DNA of 61,359 bases, from the NCBI GenBank assembly GCA_002394685.1, contig DGUP01000033.1:1-61359 (forward strand), written 5' to 3'. This DNA comes from Treponema sp. UBA4307. Lineage in GTDB: Bacteria; Spirochaetota; Spirochaetia; Treponematales; Treponemataceae. Below the pieces are notes generated by a model, which did no database searches, was not told where the DNA came from, and saw nothing but the letters and a program-made list of their open reading frames with translations. Positions 33,589-43,300 of this stretch are shown piece by piece. Each line of letters starts with the position of its first letter. Position 1 is the first letter of the stretch. A program made the translations under genes and the position numbers.

Positions 33589-34200
33589 TTAACAGTCTTT
33601 TCCTTTTACAGTGAGCATAATTTTAGTCGTAAAATCTTCCATCTGATTAATGCGGTGCTTTACCATATTGTTGAACACATTGTGAAAAACGAGGGAAGGA
33701 ATTGAAACTGTAAGACCGCCCACAGTTGTTACAAGAGCTTCTGCAATTGCATTAGCCAGGGCAGTAGGATCCCCCATTGTTCCGCCGCCTCCTAAAACTC
33801 CAAAGGCACGAATATTTCCAGTTACTGTTCCAAGAAGCCCAAGCATAGTTGCAATGTTAGCAATAGTTCCTAAAGCTGCAAGAAAATGTTCATATTTTGT
33901 AAGGGCCTGGTCCATTTCAACCTGAACCACTTCCTTAAGGTCTGCTTCTTCCAGACGCCTTCCTCTCACTACACGACGGGCAACATCTGAAAGAGGAGTT
34001 CCTGCACTAATACAGTCAGCCTCAGCCGCATTATAATCTGCTTTAGCAAGATCTTCTGAAACTTTGCTGATAAGGTCTTTATCTCTTTTACCAGTTTTGC
34101 TGAAGTAATAAAGTCTTTCTACTATAATATACACTGCAAAAATTCCGCAGGCAATAATTGGAATCATCAGGACTCCACCGCTTTTTAATGTTTCAAACAT
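33589..34200 (-). CDS. exbB: ExbB/TolQ/MotA-family proton-channel protein
   Basis: This 203-residue polytopic protein has three transmembrane helices (about 10-30, 103-128 and 150-175). The conserved block LGTIANIATMLGLLGTVTGNI and the later LVTTVGGLTVSIPSLVFHNVF, with threonines lining the channel, define the ExbB/TolQ/MotA family. It converts proton flow into motion of ExbD. The genes exbB, exbD and the TonB-like gene are contiguous, so this motor serves the neighbouring transducer rather than the flagellum. Confidence 0.94.
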   Translation of the reverse strand: MFETLKSGGVLMIPIIACGIFAVYIIVERLYYFSKTGKRDKDLISKVSEDLAKADYNAAEADCISAGTPLSDVARRVVRGRRLEEADLKEVVQVEMDQALTKYEHFLAALGTIANIATMLGLLGTVTGNIRAFGVLGGGGTMGDPTALANAIAEALVTTVGGLTVSIPSLVFHNVFNNMVKHRINQMEDFTTKIMLTVKGKDC

Positions 34201-34252
34201 AAATAACCTCTTAAAGTTTTAATTAAAGTCTATTTTCAGGCCGCCACTTTCA

Positions 34253-35914
34253 TCAGAAATAAAATTTCAAAAGAAGTGCTGCACTTCCGGCACTGATATT
34301 ATATTCAGAACCGTAGTAATATCTTTCCCCCCCGGTAACCAGTTTGATTACATCATTCAGTTCCAGGGCAATTCTCATAGACTTTGTCATCCTATAATAA
34401 GCACTTAAATTAACAAAAGGTAACAAATCCTGAGAGTTTGCGGCAAAAGCTTCCCTCACTTCGATTTTTGCACCCCAGAGACCTGAATCAGGATTTACGT
34501 CCAGGGCAGCCCCAACAGAGAACTGATAATCATTTGAAGGAACATAGAACCAGTGTGATTTCCAGTCAACTGAAATATCAAACATGCTCCAGGCAAAAGT
34601 TCCACTTAATTCTGTATCAAGGAGAGTTCTTTCAGTCTGTGTAAATTCGTAAACATTATTTGCATTTGCAGCTGAATAATCAGCAGACCATACACCGTTT
34701 CCGAAAGCAGTCTGCATAAAGAGCACCTTAGCATCCATTGTAAAAATCTGGGCAACAGGAATTTCTGCAGAAAGCTGGCCATACCAGTCAGACTGATCCG
34801 TTGCCAGCTCATACATTTTGGCGTAGGAATAATCTTTTTCCAGCTGAGAGAAAAGATACAGTTCTGATTTAAATCCACCTTCAACAGTAAATCTCAAAGG
34901 AACTGAAGCATAGCTGACAGGCCACTGACCGGAAAAGGCAAGATGGAAAGGCACAAGGAAATTTGCATTTGAACCTATTGTATTTCCAACTACAAAATTA
35001 AAGGCTGCATCAATTCCCATAATATCATTATTCCAGGCAAAATCTCCTCCGAAAGTTCCACGGTGAATTGACAGAAGGCTGGAAGGATCATTTGCTGAAG
35101 TAAAGAGATGCTGGAAATTATAGCCCCCTCCAAGTCCCAGGGAAACTGTAGAATTTGACCAGGCGGCCCTTAAATAAGGACTTTCGTAAATAGTTGAAGC
35201 TTCTGCTTCCTGTGGAATATAAGAAAGACCTTCATCCTTTATGCCTGAATAACGGCTGTACCAGATTAAATCATTTGAAAGGAAAAGTCCGAATCCCAGA
35301 GGGAAAGTCCATTCAACCGTATCAAATGTAGAAATTGTCTGATTTGAAATATCGTAAAAGGCATCAGACTTTTGCTGCAGACCAATATCACTGGAAGAAA
35401 AGGCTCCCTGAATATTTATGTCCGTATTTTTTCCGGAAATCTGCTTCTTACCATCAAAGTTTGTGGAATTTGTAAAATATCCCTGAGAGGCTGTTTTAAG
35501 ACCATAGCCGTTATTTGTAAGGTGAGAAAAATTCAGTGTAAAGGGATTGGAAAGACTGTCCTTGTATAACTGAAAAGCGCCTGTAAAAAAGCCAGGAAAT
35601 CCTCCGCCCAGATGACCTTCTGCATATACCTCTTTTTCAGCACCACCCTTTCCAGGTGAAGAAAGTTCATCCCCTACAGAAGACGAATTTGAATCTGGAA
35701 GTTCAGGAAGAACTTCTTTTGCATCAAGAGTCTGGGGATTCAGGTTAGAAAAACCAGGATTTGCTTCATCAGCAACATTAACCTGATCTCCTTCTACCGT
35801 AGTAGTAACGTCAGGTAAAACAACCTGTCCCTTTGCAGATTCCTGAGCAGGGGCAGCAAATGGAACTGCTAATAAGATTACGCTTATGGCAGCAAATATT
35901 TTTGTTCTTTTCAT
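34253..35914 (-). CDS. Outer-membrane beta-barrel protein with a TonB-box-like N-terminus
   Basis: This 553-residue exported protein has a signal peptide cleaved after about residue 23 (FAAPAQES), an unstructured N-terminal segment (24-95) with LPDVTTTVEGDQV soon after the mature end, and then a long series of amphipathic aromatic strands ending in ALLLKFYF, a terminal aromatic consistent with BAM-dependent insertion. The DVTTTV stretch is reminiscent of TonB boxes, which are loose, and no plug domain is recognisable, so this is not a classic TonB-dependent receptor. Its position between the TPR protein and exbB, in the same operon, suggests it is the outer-membrane partner of the TonB-like transducer. 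Confidence 0.72.
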   Translation of the reverse strand: MKRTKIFAAISVILLAVPFAAPAQESAKGQVVLPDVTTTVEGDQVNVADEANPGFSNLNPQTLDAKEVLPELPDSNSSSVGDELSSPGKGGAEKEVYAEGHLGGGFPGFFTGAFQLYKDSLSNPFTLNFSHLTNNGYGLKTASQGYFTNSTNFDGKKQISGKNTDINIQGAFSSSDIGLQQKSDAFYDISNQTISTFDTVEWTFPLGFGLFLSNDLIWYSRYSGIKDEGLSYIPQEAEASTIYESPYLRAAWSNSTVSLGLGGGYNFQHLFTSANDPSSLLSIHRGTFGGDFAWNNDIMGIDAAFNFVVGNTIGSNANFLVPFHLAFSGQWPVSYASVPLRFTVEGGFKSELYLFSQLEKDYSYAKMYELATDQSDWYGQLSAEIPVAQIFTMDAKVLFMQTAFGNGVWSADYSAANANNVYEFTQTERTLLDTELSGTFAWSMFDISVDWKSHWFYVPSNDYQFSVGAALDVNPDSGLWGAKIEVREAFAANSQDLLPFVNLSAYYRMTKSMRIALELNDVIKLVTGGERYYYGSEYNISAGSAALLLKFYF

Positions 35915-35966
35915 TAATTTCCTCCGTAAATAAAGGCCTCATCAGGCGGAATAAAATCACCTCAAA

Positions 35967-38882
35967 TCAGTTTTTAATAATTATCTCGGCTGATTTTGTA
36001 TATGAACTGTCAGGATAAAGTTCCAGCAGTGTTTCGTAGGTTGTTTTTGCATCCTGGTAAAAGTTACCGGCATCGAAAGCTTCAACAGCACCGTAAAGTG
36101 ACTGGGCTGCAGATTCTCCAAGACCTGCCATTCTGCAGAACCGGGCTCTTTCAAGATAGTAGGCAGCGGCTTCTTTCTGCTGACCGTTCTGGCGGGCATT
36201 CTGTGCAAGAATGAGGGCTGTTCTGGCCGCATACTGACTTTCACTTTCCAGATTCTGACTCTGAGTCTGAACAGCGTACAGTTCTCTGGCAAGAGCAAGA
36301 CCTCTGGCTTGAGTTCCAACAGATTTCCACATAGCTTCTGCAAGTTCCGTACCCTTAACCCGTCCTGCCGAAGTTTTCTTTCCACCAAGTTTTTCGTAGG
36401 AAGACTGAAGGGCATAAAGATCTGCATCTTCACCGGCGGCAAGATGTGTTAAAGTTTCTACCTGTTCTTTATTAATTTCTTTTTCCTGGGAATCAGAATA
36501 TTCTTCTACAATCTGACGGGCCAGGGCCAGGGCAGAATCATAATCCCCGCTTTCCTTGTAAAGGAGGATAAGATTTTTCTTTGCCGTATAGCAGTAAGTG
36601 CTTTCCGGATAAGATTCAAGGAAAACCATATACTGCATTATGGCCTTATTTGCCTGAGCTGAACGGGCATAAGAATCAGCCAGGTAGAAAGAAGCCCCGT
36701 CCTGATATTTTCCATTTTTTATTTTTTCAAGATAAAGCTGATAGCGGGAAACTGCCTCACTGTATTTTTGAGCAGAATAATATATTTCACCGCGCCTGTA
36801 AGCAGCATCATCTGCAAGGGGGCTGTTAGGGAAAGAATTCATAATCTCCATATATTTTCCATCTGCCGCATCCAGCTTTCCTGTTCTGGCATAAATGTTT
36901 CCCATTTCAAAACGAACAGTTACCCCAAAGGAATCATTTCTTGAGGAAGAAGGTTCAAGAAGTTTAAGTGCCTGATCATATTTTTTTTCTTCCGAATAAA
37001 TCAGGGCAAGTAAAATTACAGAGCTCTGAAACTGGCTGTCGTTTTTCTGACAGGCATAAGCTTTCTCTGCCATTGCTTCCCCCTGAGCATAATTTCCCAG
37101 GGCAAGGGCTGAATGTGCACCATTGATGTAAGCATTAAAAACAAGAGGATTGTCCGGATACCTTTCAGTAAAAGCAGTAAAGGAATTCAAAGCACTCTGA
37201 TTTTGCTGCAGTCTGTACTGGGCATAAGCTGCATAATAAAGGGAATAAGGATTTGTTTTTTTCTGATTATACTGAATAAGGTAACGCTCTGCATTTTTCC
37301 AGTCCTTTCTCTTAATTGAAGAAAGACCTGCAATGTAAGAACTGTCCAGGCTGTTAATTTCTTCTGCAACTTTGAATGCTGAAGAATAATAGCCGCATCT
37401 GTAAAGAAGAACTGCATAATCATACATGTTTTCTTTTTTCAGAAGATTTTTCTTAAGTGCACTTTCATAAATCAGCAGGGCATCATTCAAATGATTTGTC
37501 TCAGCAAGAATACGGGCATAAAGCATCTGTGTCTGATACAGGGAATCGCTTTCTCCTCTTGAAAAAGACATATTCTGTTTAGAAAGAAGTTTCTGTGCTT
37601 CATTTACAGAATTGTTTTTGTAAAGAGAAAGGGCGTAATAATATACCACTTCCTTTTTTTGAGCAGGACTTAAAAATCCTTCCCCTTTTTCCACTGCAAT
37701 TTTTCCATAATCGCAGGCAATGGCATATTCCTGCTGAAGGGCATACCATTTTGTAAAGGCAGCACAATATGGAATATAATACTGGCTTTTTTCATTAACA
37801 GAATACTTTTCTGAATAGTCGTTTAAAATAGAAACAGCATCTTTTTGACCTGCAATTTCTGCCCGGTAAAGGCCTGTAACTGCAAGAAAATTAAAGTTAC
37901 CTTCCTTTTCTCCATTGTCAAAATAAGACAAGGCCTTCTGATTTGCCCCAGCATTAAAAGAATCAATTCCAAGGCGGGTCCAGACTTCTGCCAGAAGTTC
38001 AGGGTACTGTACAAGATTTTCCCGGGCACTTGAAAGAACGGCTCCCGGCTCTTCCCCAACCTGCTGCTGATGATCAGAAGCAACATTATATGCTTTTTTT
38101 AAGGCCTGGGATGCCAGAACAGAGTCCGCATCATTTAAAACCTGAATGTAGATTTCATAAGCCTTTCTGAACTCACCAGTTGATTCGTATGCCTGACCAA
38201 GATAGAGGGTAAGGAGGTCAAAATTATTCTTTGAAAAATTTTCTTTTGCTCCTGCCGCCAGCAGTTTCTGGTAAAGATCAATCTGACCGCGGGGATTTCC
38301 TGATTTAATATAGGCATCGCTTAAATGAAGGGAAACCTCTTCGTATTCTGAATGAGTAAAATTCCTTCCGTTAAAAATAATATAATCGTAAGGCTTTATG
38401 GAAGAAGCAAAATCTCCCCTTTTATAATAAAGCTCTCCTGAACGATAATAAGCAAGATTTACTAAACGCACACTTCTTCTGTCACTGGCAGAAGGAGTAA
38501 CATCTATTGCAGCAAGATAACTGCCCTGGGCCTCATCAAATGCCTCTTTTGCTTCATAGGCCCTGCCCTGCCAGTAAGAGGCCGCTGTTTTTGCCTCAGA
38601 ATCCCTGGCACCGGTACGGAGGGCTTCTGCAGCAGATTCAAGGGCCTCATCGTAACGGCCAAGCCTGTACTGAGCTTCGCCCTTATATGCATAAGCCTTT
38701 GCCAGATAAATTGAATGGGGAAATAGAGTCTGCATTTTTACCGCACACTGAATTACAGTTGGATAAGCAGCACCTTTATATGCCTGTGTCAGTTCTGCAT
38801 AAAGAGAAACATCGCTGCTTTGAGCAAACAATGCAATATTTACAGTCAGACATAAGGCCAGAGAAATAAGCCTCTTTTTCAT
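35967..38882 (-). CDS. Large periplasmic TPR-repeat protein
   Basis: This 971-residue exported protein has a signal peptide (to about residue 20, FAQSS) followed by nearly continuous tetratricopeptide repeats: helices such as AKAYAYKGEAQYRLGRYDEALESA, FEMGNIYARTGKLDAADGKY and DDAAYRRGEIYYSAQKYSEA. The later repeats resemble CpoB/YbgF and BamD-like outer-membrane-lipoprotein TPRs. There is no lipobox. TPR superhelices scaffold protein complexes; here the natural partners are the outer-membrane barrel 52 nt downstream and the TonB-like motor. It starts 52 nt after the preceding secreted protein. Confidence 0.85.
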   Translation of the reverse strand: MKKRLISLALCLTVNIALFAQSSDVSLYAELTQAYKGAAYPTVIQCAVKMQTLFPHSIYLAKAYAYKGEAQYRLGRYDEALESAAEALRTGARDSEAKTAASYWQGRAYEAKEAFDEAQGSYLAAIDVTPSASDRRSVRLVNLAYYRSGELYYKRGDFASSIKPYDYIIFNGRNFTHSEYEEVSLHLSDAYIKSGNPRGQIDLYQKLLAAGAKENFSKNNFDLLTLYLGQAYESTGEFRKAYEIYIQVLNDADSVLASQALKKAYNVASDHQQQVGEEPGAVLSSARENLVQYPELLAEVWTRLGIDSFNAGANQKALSYFDNGEKEGNFNFLAVTGLYRAEIAGQKDAVSILNDYSEKYSVNEKSQYYIPYCAAFTKWYALQQEYAIACDYGKIAVEKGEGFLSPAQKKEVVYYYALSLYKNNSVNEAQKLLSKQNMSFSRGESDSLYQTQMLYARILAETNHLNDALLIYESALKKNLLKKENMYDYAVLLYRCGYYSSAFKVAEEINSLDSSYIAGLSSIKRKDWKNAERYLIQYNQKKTNPYSLYYAAYAQYRLQQNQSALNSFTAFTERYPDNPLVFNAYINGAHSALALGNYAQGEAMAEKAYACQKNDSQFQSSVILLALIYSEEKKYDQALKLLEPSSSRNDSFGVTVRFEMGNIYARTGKLDAADGKYMEIMNSFPNSPLADDAAYRRGEIYYSAQKYSEAVSRYQLYLEKIKNGKYQDGASFYLADSYARSAQANKAIMQYMVFLESYPESTYCYTAKKNLILLYKESGDYDSALALARQIVEEYSDSQEKEINKEQVETLTHLAAGEDADLYALQSSYEKLGGKKTSAGRVKGTELAEAMWKSVGTQARGLALARELYAVQTQSQNLESESQYAARTALILAQNARQNGQQKEAAAYYLERARFCRMAGLGESAAQSLYGAVEAFDAGNFYQDAKTTYETLLELYPDSSYTKSAEIIIKN

Positions 38883-38934
38883 CTAAAACTCCTGAAAAAA
38901 ATGTTAGAGATTCCTTGTATAATCAGATTAAAGA

Positions 38935-40317
38935 CTAAAAATTTTCCAGAGGATAAAAATCCTCACTGGTCTTTATACGAACAAGATTTACAAAAGAATT
39001 TCTGTATTTTGATATAAATCCGTCTAAAGTCATCTCCTGACCGGCTTCAAAAACCAGACAGTCAAAATGACCATTGTCATCAAAATAAGGGAAAAAAACC
39101 ACCTGATTATTAAAAACAAATTCCTCAGGTTTTGTAACAGAATATTCTTTTATTGCACCAAAATATGCGTAGCCAGGTTCAATGACCGCCTGAATGTAGA
39201 GGATGGATTTCAAAAGCTGAACCTTGTATCCCGTATCTTTTATGTAAGGAGAAACTTTCGTAAAATGATTGTAATTTACATCAATTCCGGAATCTTCATA
39301 TTTAACCTGTTTCCTGTTCCTTACATTCCATGCCTGGAGGGCCAGGTTACGGGTCCAGTTAAGGGAAAAGGCAATATCGTACTGCTGATTTTTTATGCCG
39401 GTTTTTCCAAGAGGATTATATTCAACTGTAGGATTGTAAAGAGAGTCTGCGGTGGTATAAGAGCCGGTATATGGAAAAATAAGCCCGTCTGCTATCCACT
39501 TAATAAATCCGGCAGAATCTACCTGAAGAATGCCAGCTTTTTCTGCGGAATAAGGCTCCAGATCTTCATTCAGGAGAATGTAGGGCTTGTCATTACTGCG
39601 GTTACAAAGAACCCCGTCTTCGTTGTAGTAACCTTTGTCCAGAATCTGAATCTTTGGAAGATATTTCCGCACAGTGTAGGCAGTCTGTAAAAGTTCCCTG
39701 TACTGACCAGGAATAACCTGCACCTTGTACCAGGGAATGGATTTGTTTGTCCAGTTTTGAATTTCCTGAAAAGAGGAAGTGTAGAGGCGCTGAAAAGGCA
39801 CACCCACAGGAGTATGTTTTACTATATAATTATTGTAAACAATCAAATCTGCAAAAGTTTTATTTGCAGCAGCAGTAAATTCAAGGTAAACCTGACTGTC
39901 TGCATTAAAGTACCACTGGAGTTTTTCAGGCTGTCCAGTCTGGCCGTTGCGGAACAAAATCCAGGAACCGGCAGCTCCCGGACTGTAAACCTGTTCCAGG
40001 CGGCTCTCCTTTATCTGATCCTTCTGATATTCAACTTCTATTTGAGAAGCAGGAATCACCAGAACAAGAAGATAATTATCCTGTTCCTGAAAACTCACCT
40101 GAAAGGACTGATTTACAGCGTTTTTGTAAATCTCATTGTCCTTTGTACGAACCATGTCCACTGGTGCTTCAAACCAGTTTTCTATGAGATTCTTCCTTAT
40201 TTCTGCAGAATCGGGAATTCCGTAGGAATTATAGGAAGCGGAAGCAGATATTACTGTGAAAAAGGCAGCTATTGCCCCAAAAAGTGATTTTTTTAACAAC
40301 GCTGTCTTTTTCATCAT
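38935..40317 (-). CDS. Exported protein of unknown function
   Basis: The 460-residue protein has a signal peptide (KKSLFGAIAAFFTVISASAS) cleaved near residue 28 and no lipobox. The mature part is rich in beta-strand and aromatic residues, with segments such as YLLVLVIPASQIEVEY, KLQWYFNADSQVYLEF and FFPYFDDNGHFDCLVFEAG. I recognise no domain and no catalytic motif. It is one base after the stop of the giant activase-like gene and 52 nt before the TPR gene, so it belongs to the same likely operon and probably acts in the periplasm with the TPR and outer-membrane proteins. Confidence 0.6.
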   Translation of the reverse strand: MMKKTALLKKSLFGAIAAFFTVISASASYNSYGIPDSAEIRKNLIENWFEAPVDMVRTKDNEIYKNAVNQSFQVSFQEQDNYLLVLVIPASQIEVEYQKDQIKESRLEQVYSPGAAGSWILFRNGQTGQPEKLQWYFNADSQVYLEFTAAANKTFADLIVYNNYIVKHTPVGVPFQRLYTSSFQEIQNWTNKSIPWYKVQVIPGQYRELLQTAYTVRKYLPKIQILDKGYYNEDGVLCNRSNDKPYILLNEDLEPYSAEKAGILQVDSAGFIKWIADGLIFPYTGSYTTADSLYNPTVEYNPLGKTGIKNQQYDIAFSLNWTRNLALQAWNVRNRKQVKYEDSGIDVNYNHFTKVSPYIKDTGYKVQLLKSILYIQAVIEPGYAYFGAIKEYSVTKPEEFVFNNQVVFFPYFDDNGHFDCLVFEAGQEMTLDGFISKYRNSFVNLVRIKTSEDFYPLENF

Positions 40318-40318
40318 A

Positions 40319-43300
40319 CTATTTCTGTCCTCCAGTACCTGTCTTTATAGTTACATTATCGGCAGAATTTTCACTGTCATCTAAAAAAACTGATGCGCCT
40401 TCTGCAAGACGGATTTCAGGTTTAAGAACCTTTCCATCAGGCTGATGAATCATTCCGTCACTACCCTCGTCCGGATGTTTACCAACTGGAGCAGATGACA
40501 TAAGCAGCTTAAGGCGGTTAACCTGATTTACTTCTGAAGAACCAGGGTCATAGTCTACAGCTGAAATATTTGCCTTTGGATAGCGGCGGCGCAATTCCTT
40601 AATCATACCCTTTCCTGTTACGTGATTTGGCAGACAGGCAAAAGGCTGAACACAGGCAATATTTGTTACACCGGAGTTAATCAATTCAACCATTTCGGCA
40701 GTAAGGAACCAGCCTTCGCCCATAATGTTACCAGTCTGAACAATATCGTCTACACCGTCCATAAGTTCATATATTGACTTTGGAGCTTCAAAACGGCGGC
40801 TCTTTGCAAGGAGACGGCTGGAATATCTTCTTCCCCTTTCAGTAATTCTAATAAGGAGACGGGATATTCTTTCTGTTTTTTTAGAGAAGGCCAGCTGCTG
40901 ATGGCGGAAAATTCCTCCTGCGAAAGAATACATGAAGAAGTCAATAAATCCAGGAACAACAGCTTCTGCTCCTTCCTTTTCAATCAAATCAACAATGTGA
41001 TTGTTTGCAGTTGGATGGAACTTTACAAGAATTTCTCCAACTACGCCAACTCTAGGCTTTTTAACAGGGAGAAGTTCAAGATTGTCAAATTCCCTTACAA
41101 TCTTTCTCAGCATCTTATGATACTTAGCCTTGTTCAGGCTTTCCATGCACTTTTCAGCTTCAGTAGTCAGCTTAAGGTAAAGGGCATTTGCTGAACCAGG
41201 AACTGCTTCGTAAGGACGGGTTCTGTAGAGACACTGCATGAGCACATCAGCAATAAAGAATCCTCTTACCAGGCGGAGAATCAGACCCAGGGAATATTTA
41301 AATCCAGGATTCTTTTCCAGACCACCCATATTCATTGAAATTACAGGAACCTTTTCAAGACCTGCATCAACAAGAGCACGGCGGATAAATCCAATATAGT
41401 TTGTAGCACGACAGCCGCCACCAGTCTGGGAAATCAGACAGCTTGTATGATCCAGATCATATTTACCGCTTTGAAGGGCTCTGATCATCTGACCTGCAAT
41501 CAAAATTGAAGGGAAGCAGGCGTCGTTATTTACATATTTAAGACCTGTATCAATTGCTTTTGGATCATCTGAATCCATAACAACCATTCTGTATCCTGCA
41601 CACTCGAAAGCCTTTTTCATATATCTGAAGTGAATAGGGCTGAGCTGAGGACAAAGGATTGTATGGGTATACTTCATTTCCTTTTCAAAAATCTTTCTGT
41701 GATATGCAGCAGACTTTACGGCAGGTTTCTTTCCAGAACGCTCACGGGCCCTTACAGCCGCAATCAGTGATCTGATACGAATACGGATTGCACCTAAGTT
41801 AGAACCTTCATCAATCTTAATGAGGGTATACATTCTTCCCTTTGAACGGAGAATTTCATCAACCTGGTCAGAAGTAACTGCATCAATACCGCAGCCGAAA
41901 GAAGTAAGCTGAACCAGTTCAAGATCCGGCATACCTGCAACAAAGGATGCGGCACGATAAAGCCTGTTATGGTAAGTCCACTGGTCTACAACTCTCAGAG
42001 GACGCTCAATTTGACCGAAGTGGGCAACAGAATCTTCAGTGAAAACAGCAAGCCCCAGACCATGAATCAGTTCCGGAATACCATGGTTAATTTCCGGATC
42101 AAGGTGATATGGACGGCCTGCAAGAACAATACCTGTTGCTCCCCTGCGGATAACCTCTTCAAGAGCCTCTTCACCCTTTTCACGAATATCCTGATGATAT
42201 TTTTCTTCCTCAGCCCAGGCTGCTTCTACAGCATCATTAACTCTTTCTTTTGTAAGAGTCTTAAAGTGAGGAGAAAGAACTTCATACAATCTTTCTGCAA
42301 GACGCTTTTTATCATAAATTGGAAGGAAAGGATTCAGGAAGAGAATTGATTCATCCTGACGAAGAGCTTCCACATTGTTTCTGAGAACTTCCGGATAACT
42401 TGTTACAATAGGACAGTTGTAATGGTTTCCGGCATTTGCATCTTCCTTGCTTTCATAAGGAGCACACGGATAGAAGATGAATTTACAGCCTGAATTAATC
42501 AGGGACTGCATGTGACCGTGAGAAATTTTTCCCGGATAGCAAACTGATTCAGATGGAATTGTTTCAAGCCCCTTTTCGTAAACGCTTCTGCTTGAACGTG
42601 GAGAAAGACGAACCCTGAATCCCAGTTTTGTAAAGAAAGTAAACCAGAGAGGATAGTTTTCATACATGTTAAGAACACGTGGAAGTCCTACATCTCCCAT
42701 AGTTGCTTCTTCTGGTCTTAGAGGAACGTAATGGAAAAGTCTCTTGTATTTCCAGTCAAAGAGGTTAGGCAGATCTTTTGAATCTTCAGCAGCTCCAGTC
42801 AGTTTAGATGAATCCTTGTTAGATGCATCCACAACTTTTGCTTTAGGAGTATCCAGTTCAGCTCCTCTTTCACAGCGGTTACCTGTAATAAAGGTACGGG
42901 CAGCTGCATTTCCGTCACCATCACCTGTAGTGAATGTATTAATTGTAAGAAGACAGTTATTTGAACATTTGCCGCAGCGTCTCAAATCCAGGGAAACCTT
43001 AAAGGATTCCAGCTGTTCAAGACTGGCAATGTGTGATTTTACAAATTTTGGAGTCTGATCAGGATCATCCGGCTTTGGTCTGCGTAAATCTTCCCACTGA
43101 TCAAGAGCAATAAGGGCTGAACCGTAAGCGCCCATCAATCCTGCAACATCAGGACGATAAACCTGAACTCCGGAGATTTTTTCAAAAGCGCGGAGAACGG
43201 CATCGTTATTAAAGGTACCTCCCTGAACAACAACTTTTGAGCCTACATCCTTGGAATTTCTAAGTTTTATAACCTTAAAGAGGGCATTCTTGATTACGGA

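Noticed and set aside
34253..35914. Classic TonB-dependent receptor
   Set aside because: No recognisable plug domain, and the length of 553 residues is short for a 22-strand receptor with plug; kept as a barrel with a TonB-box-like segment.
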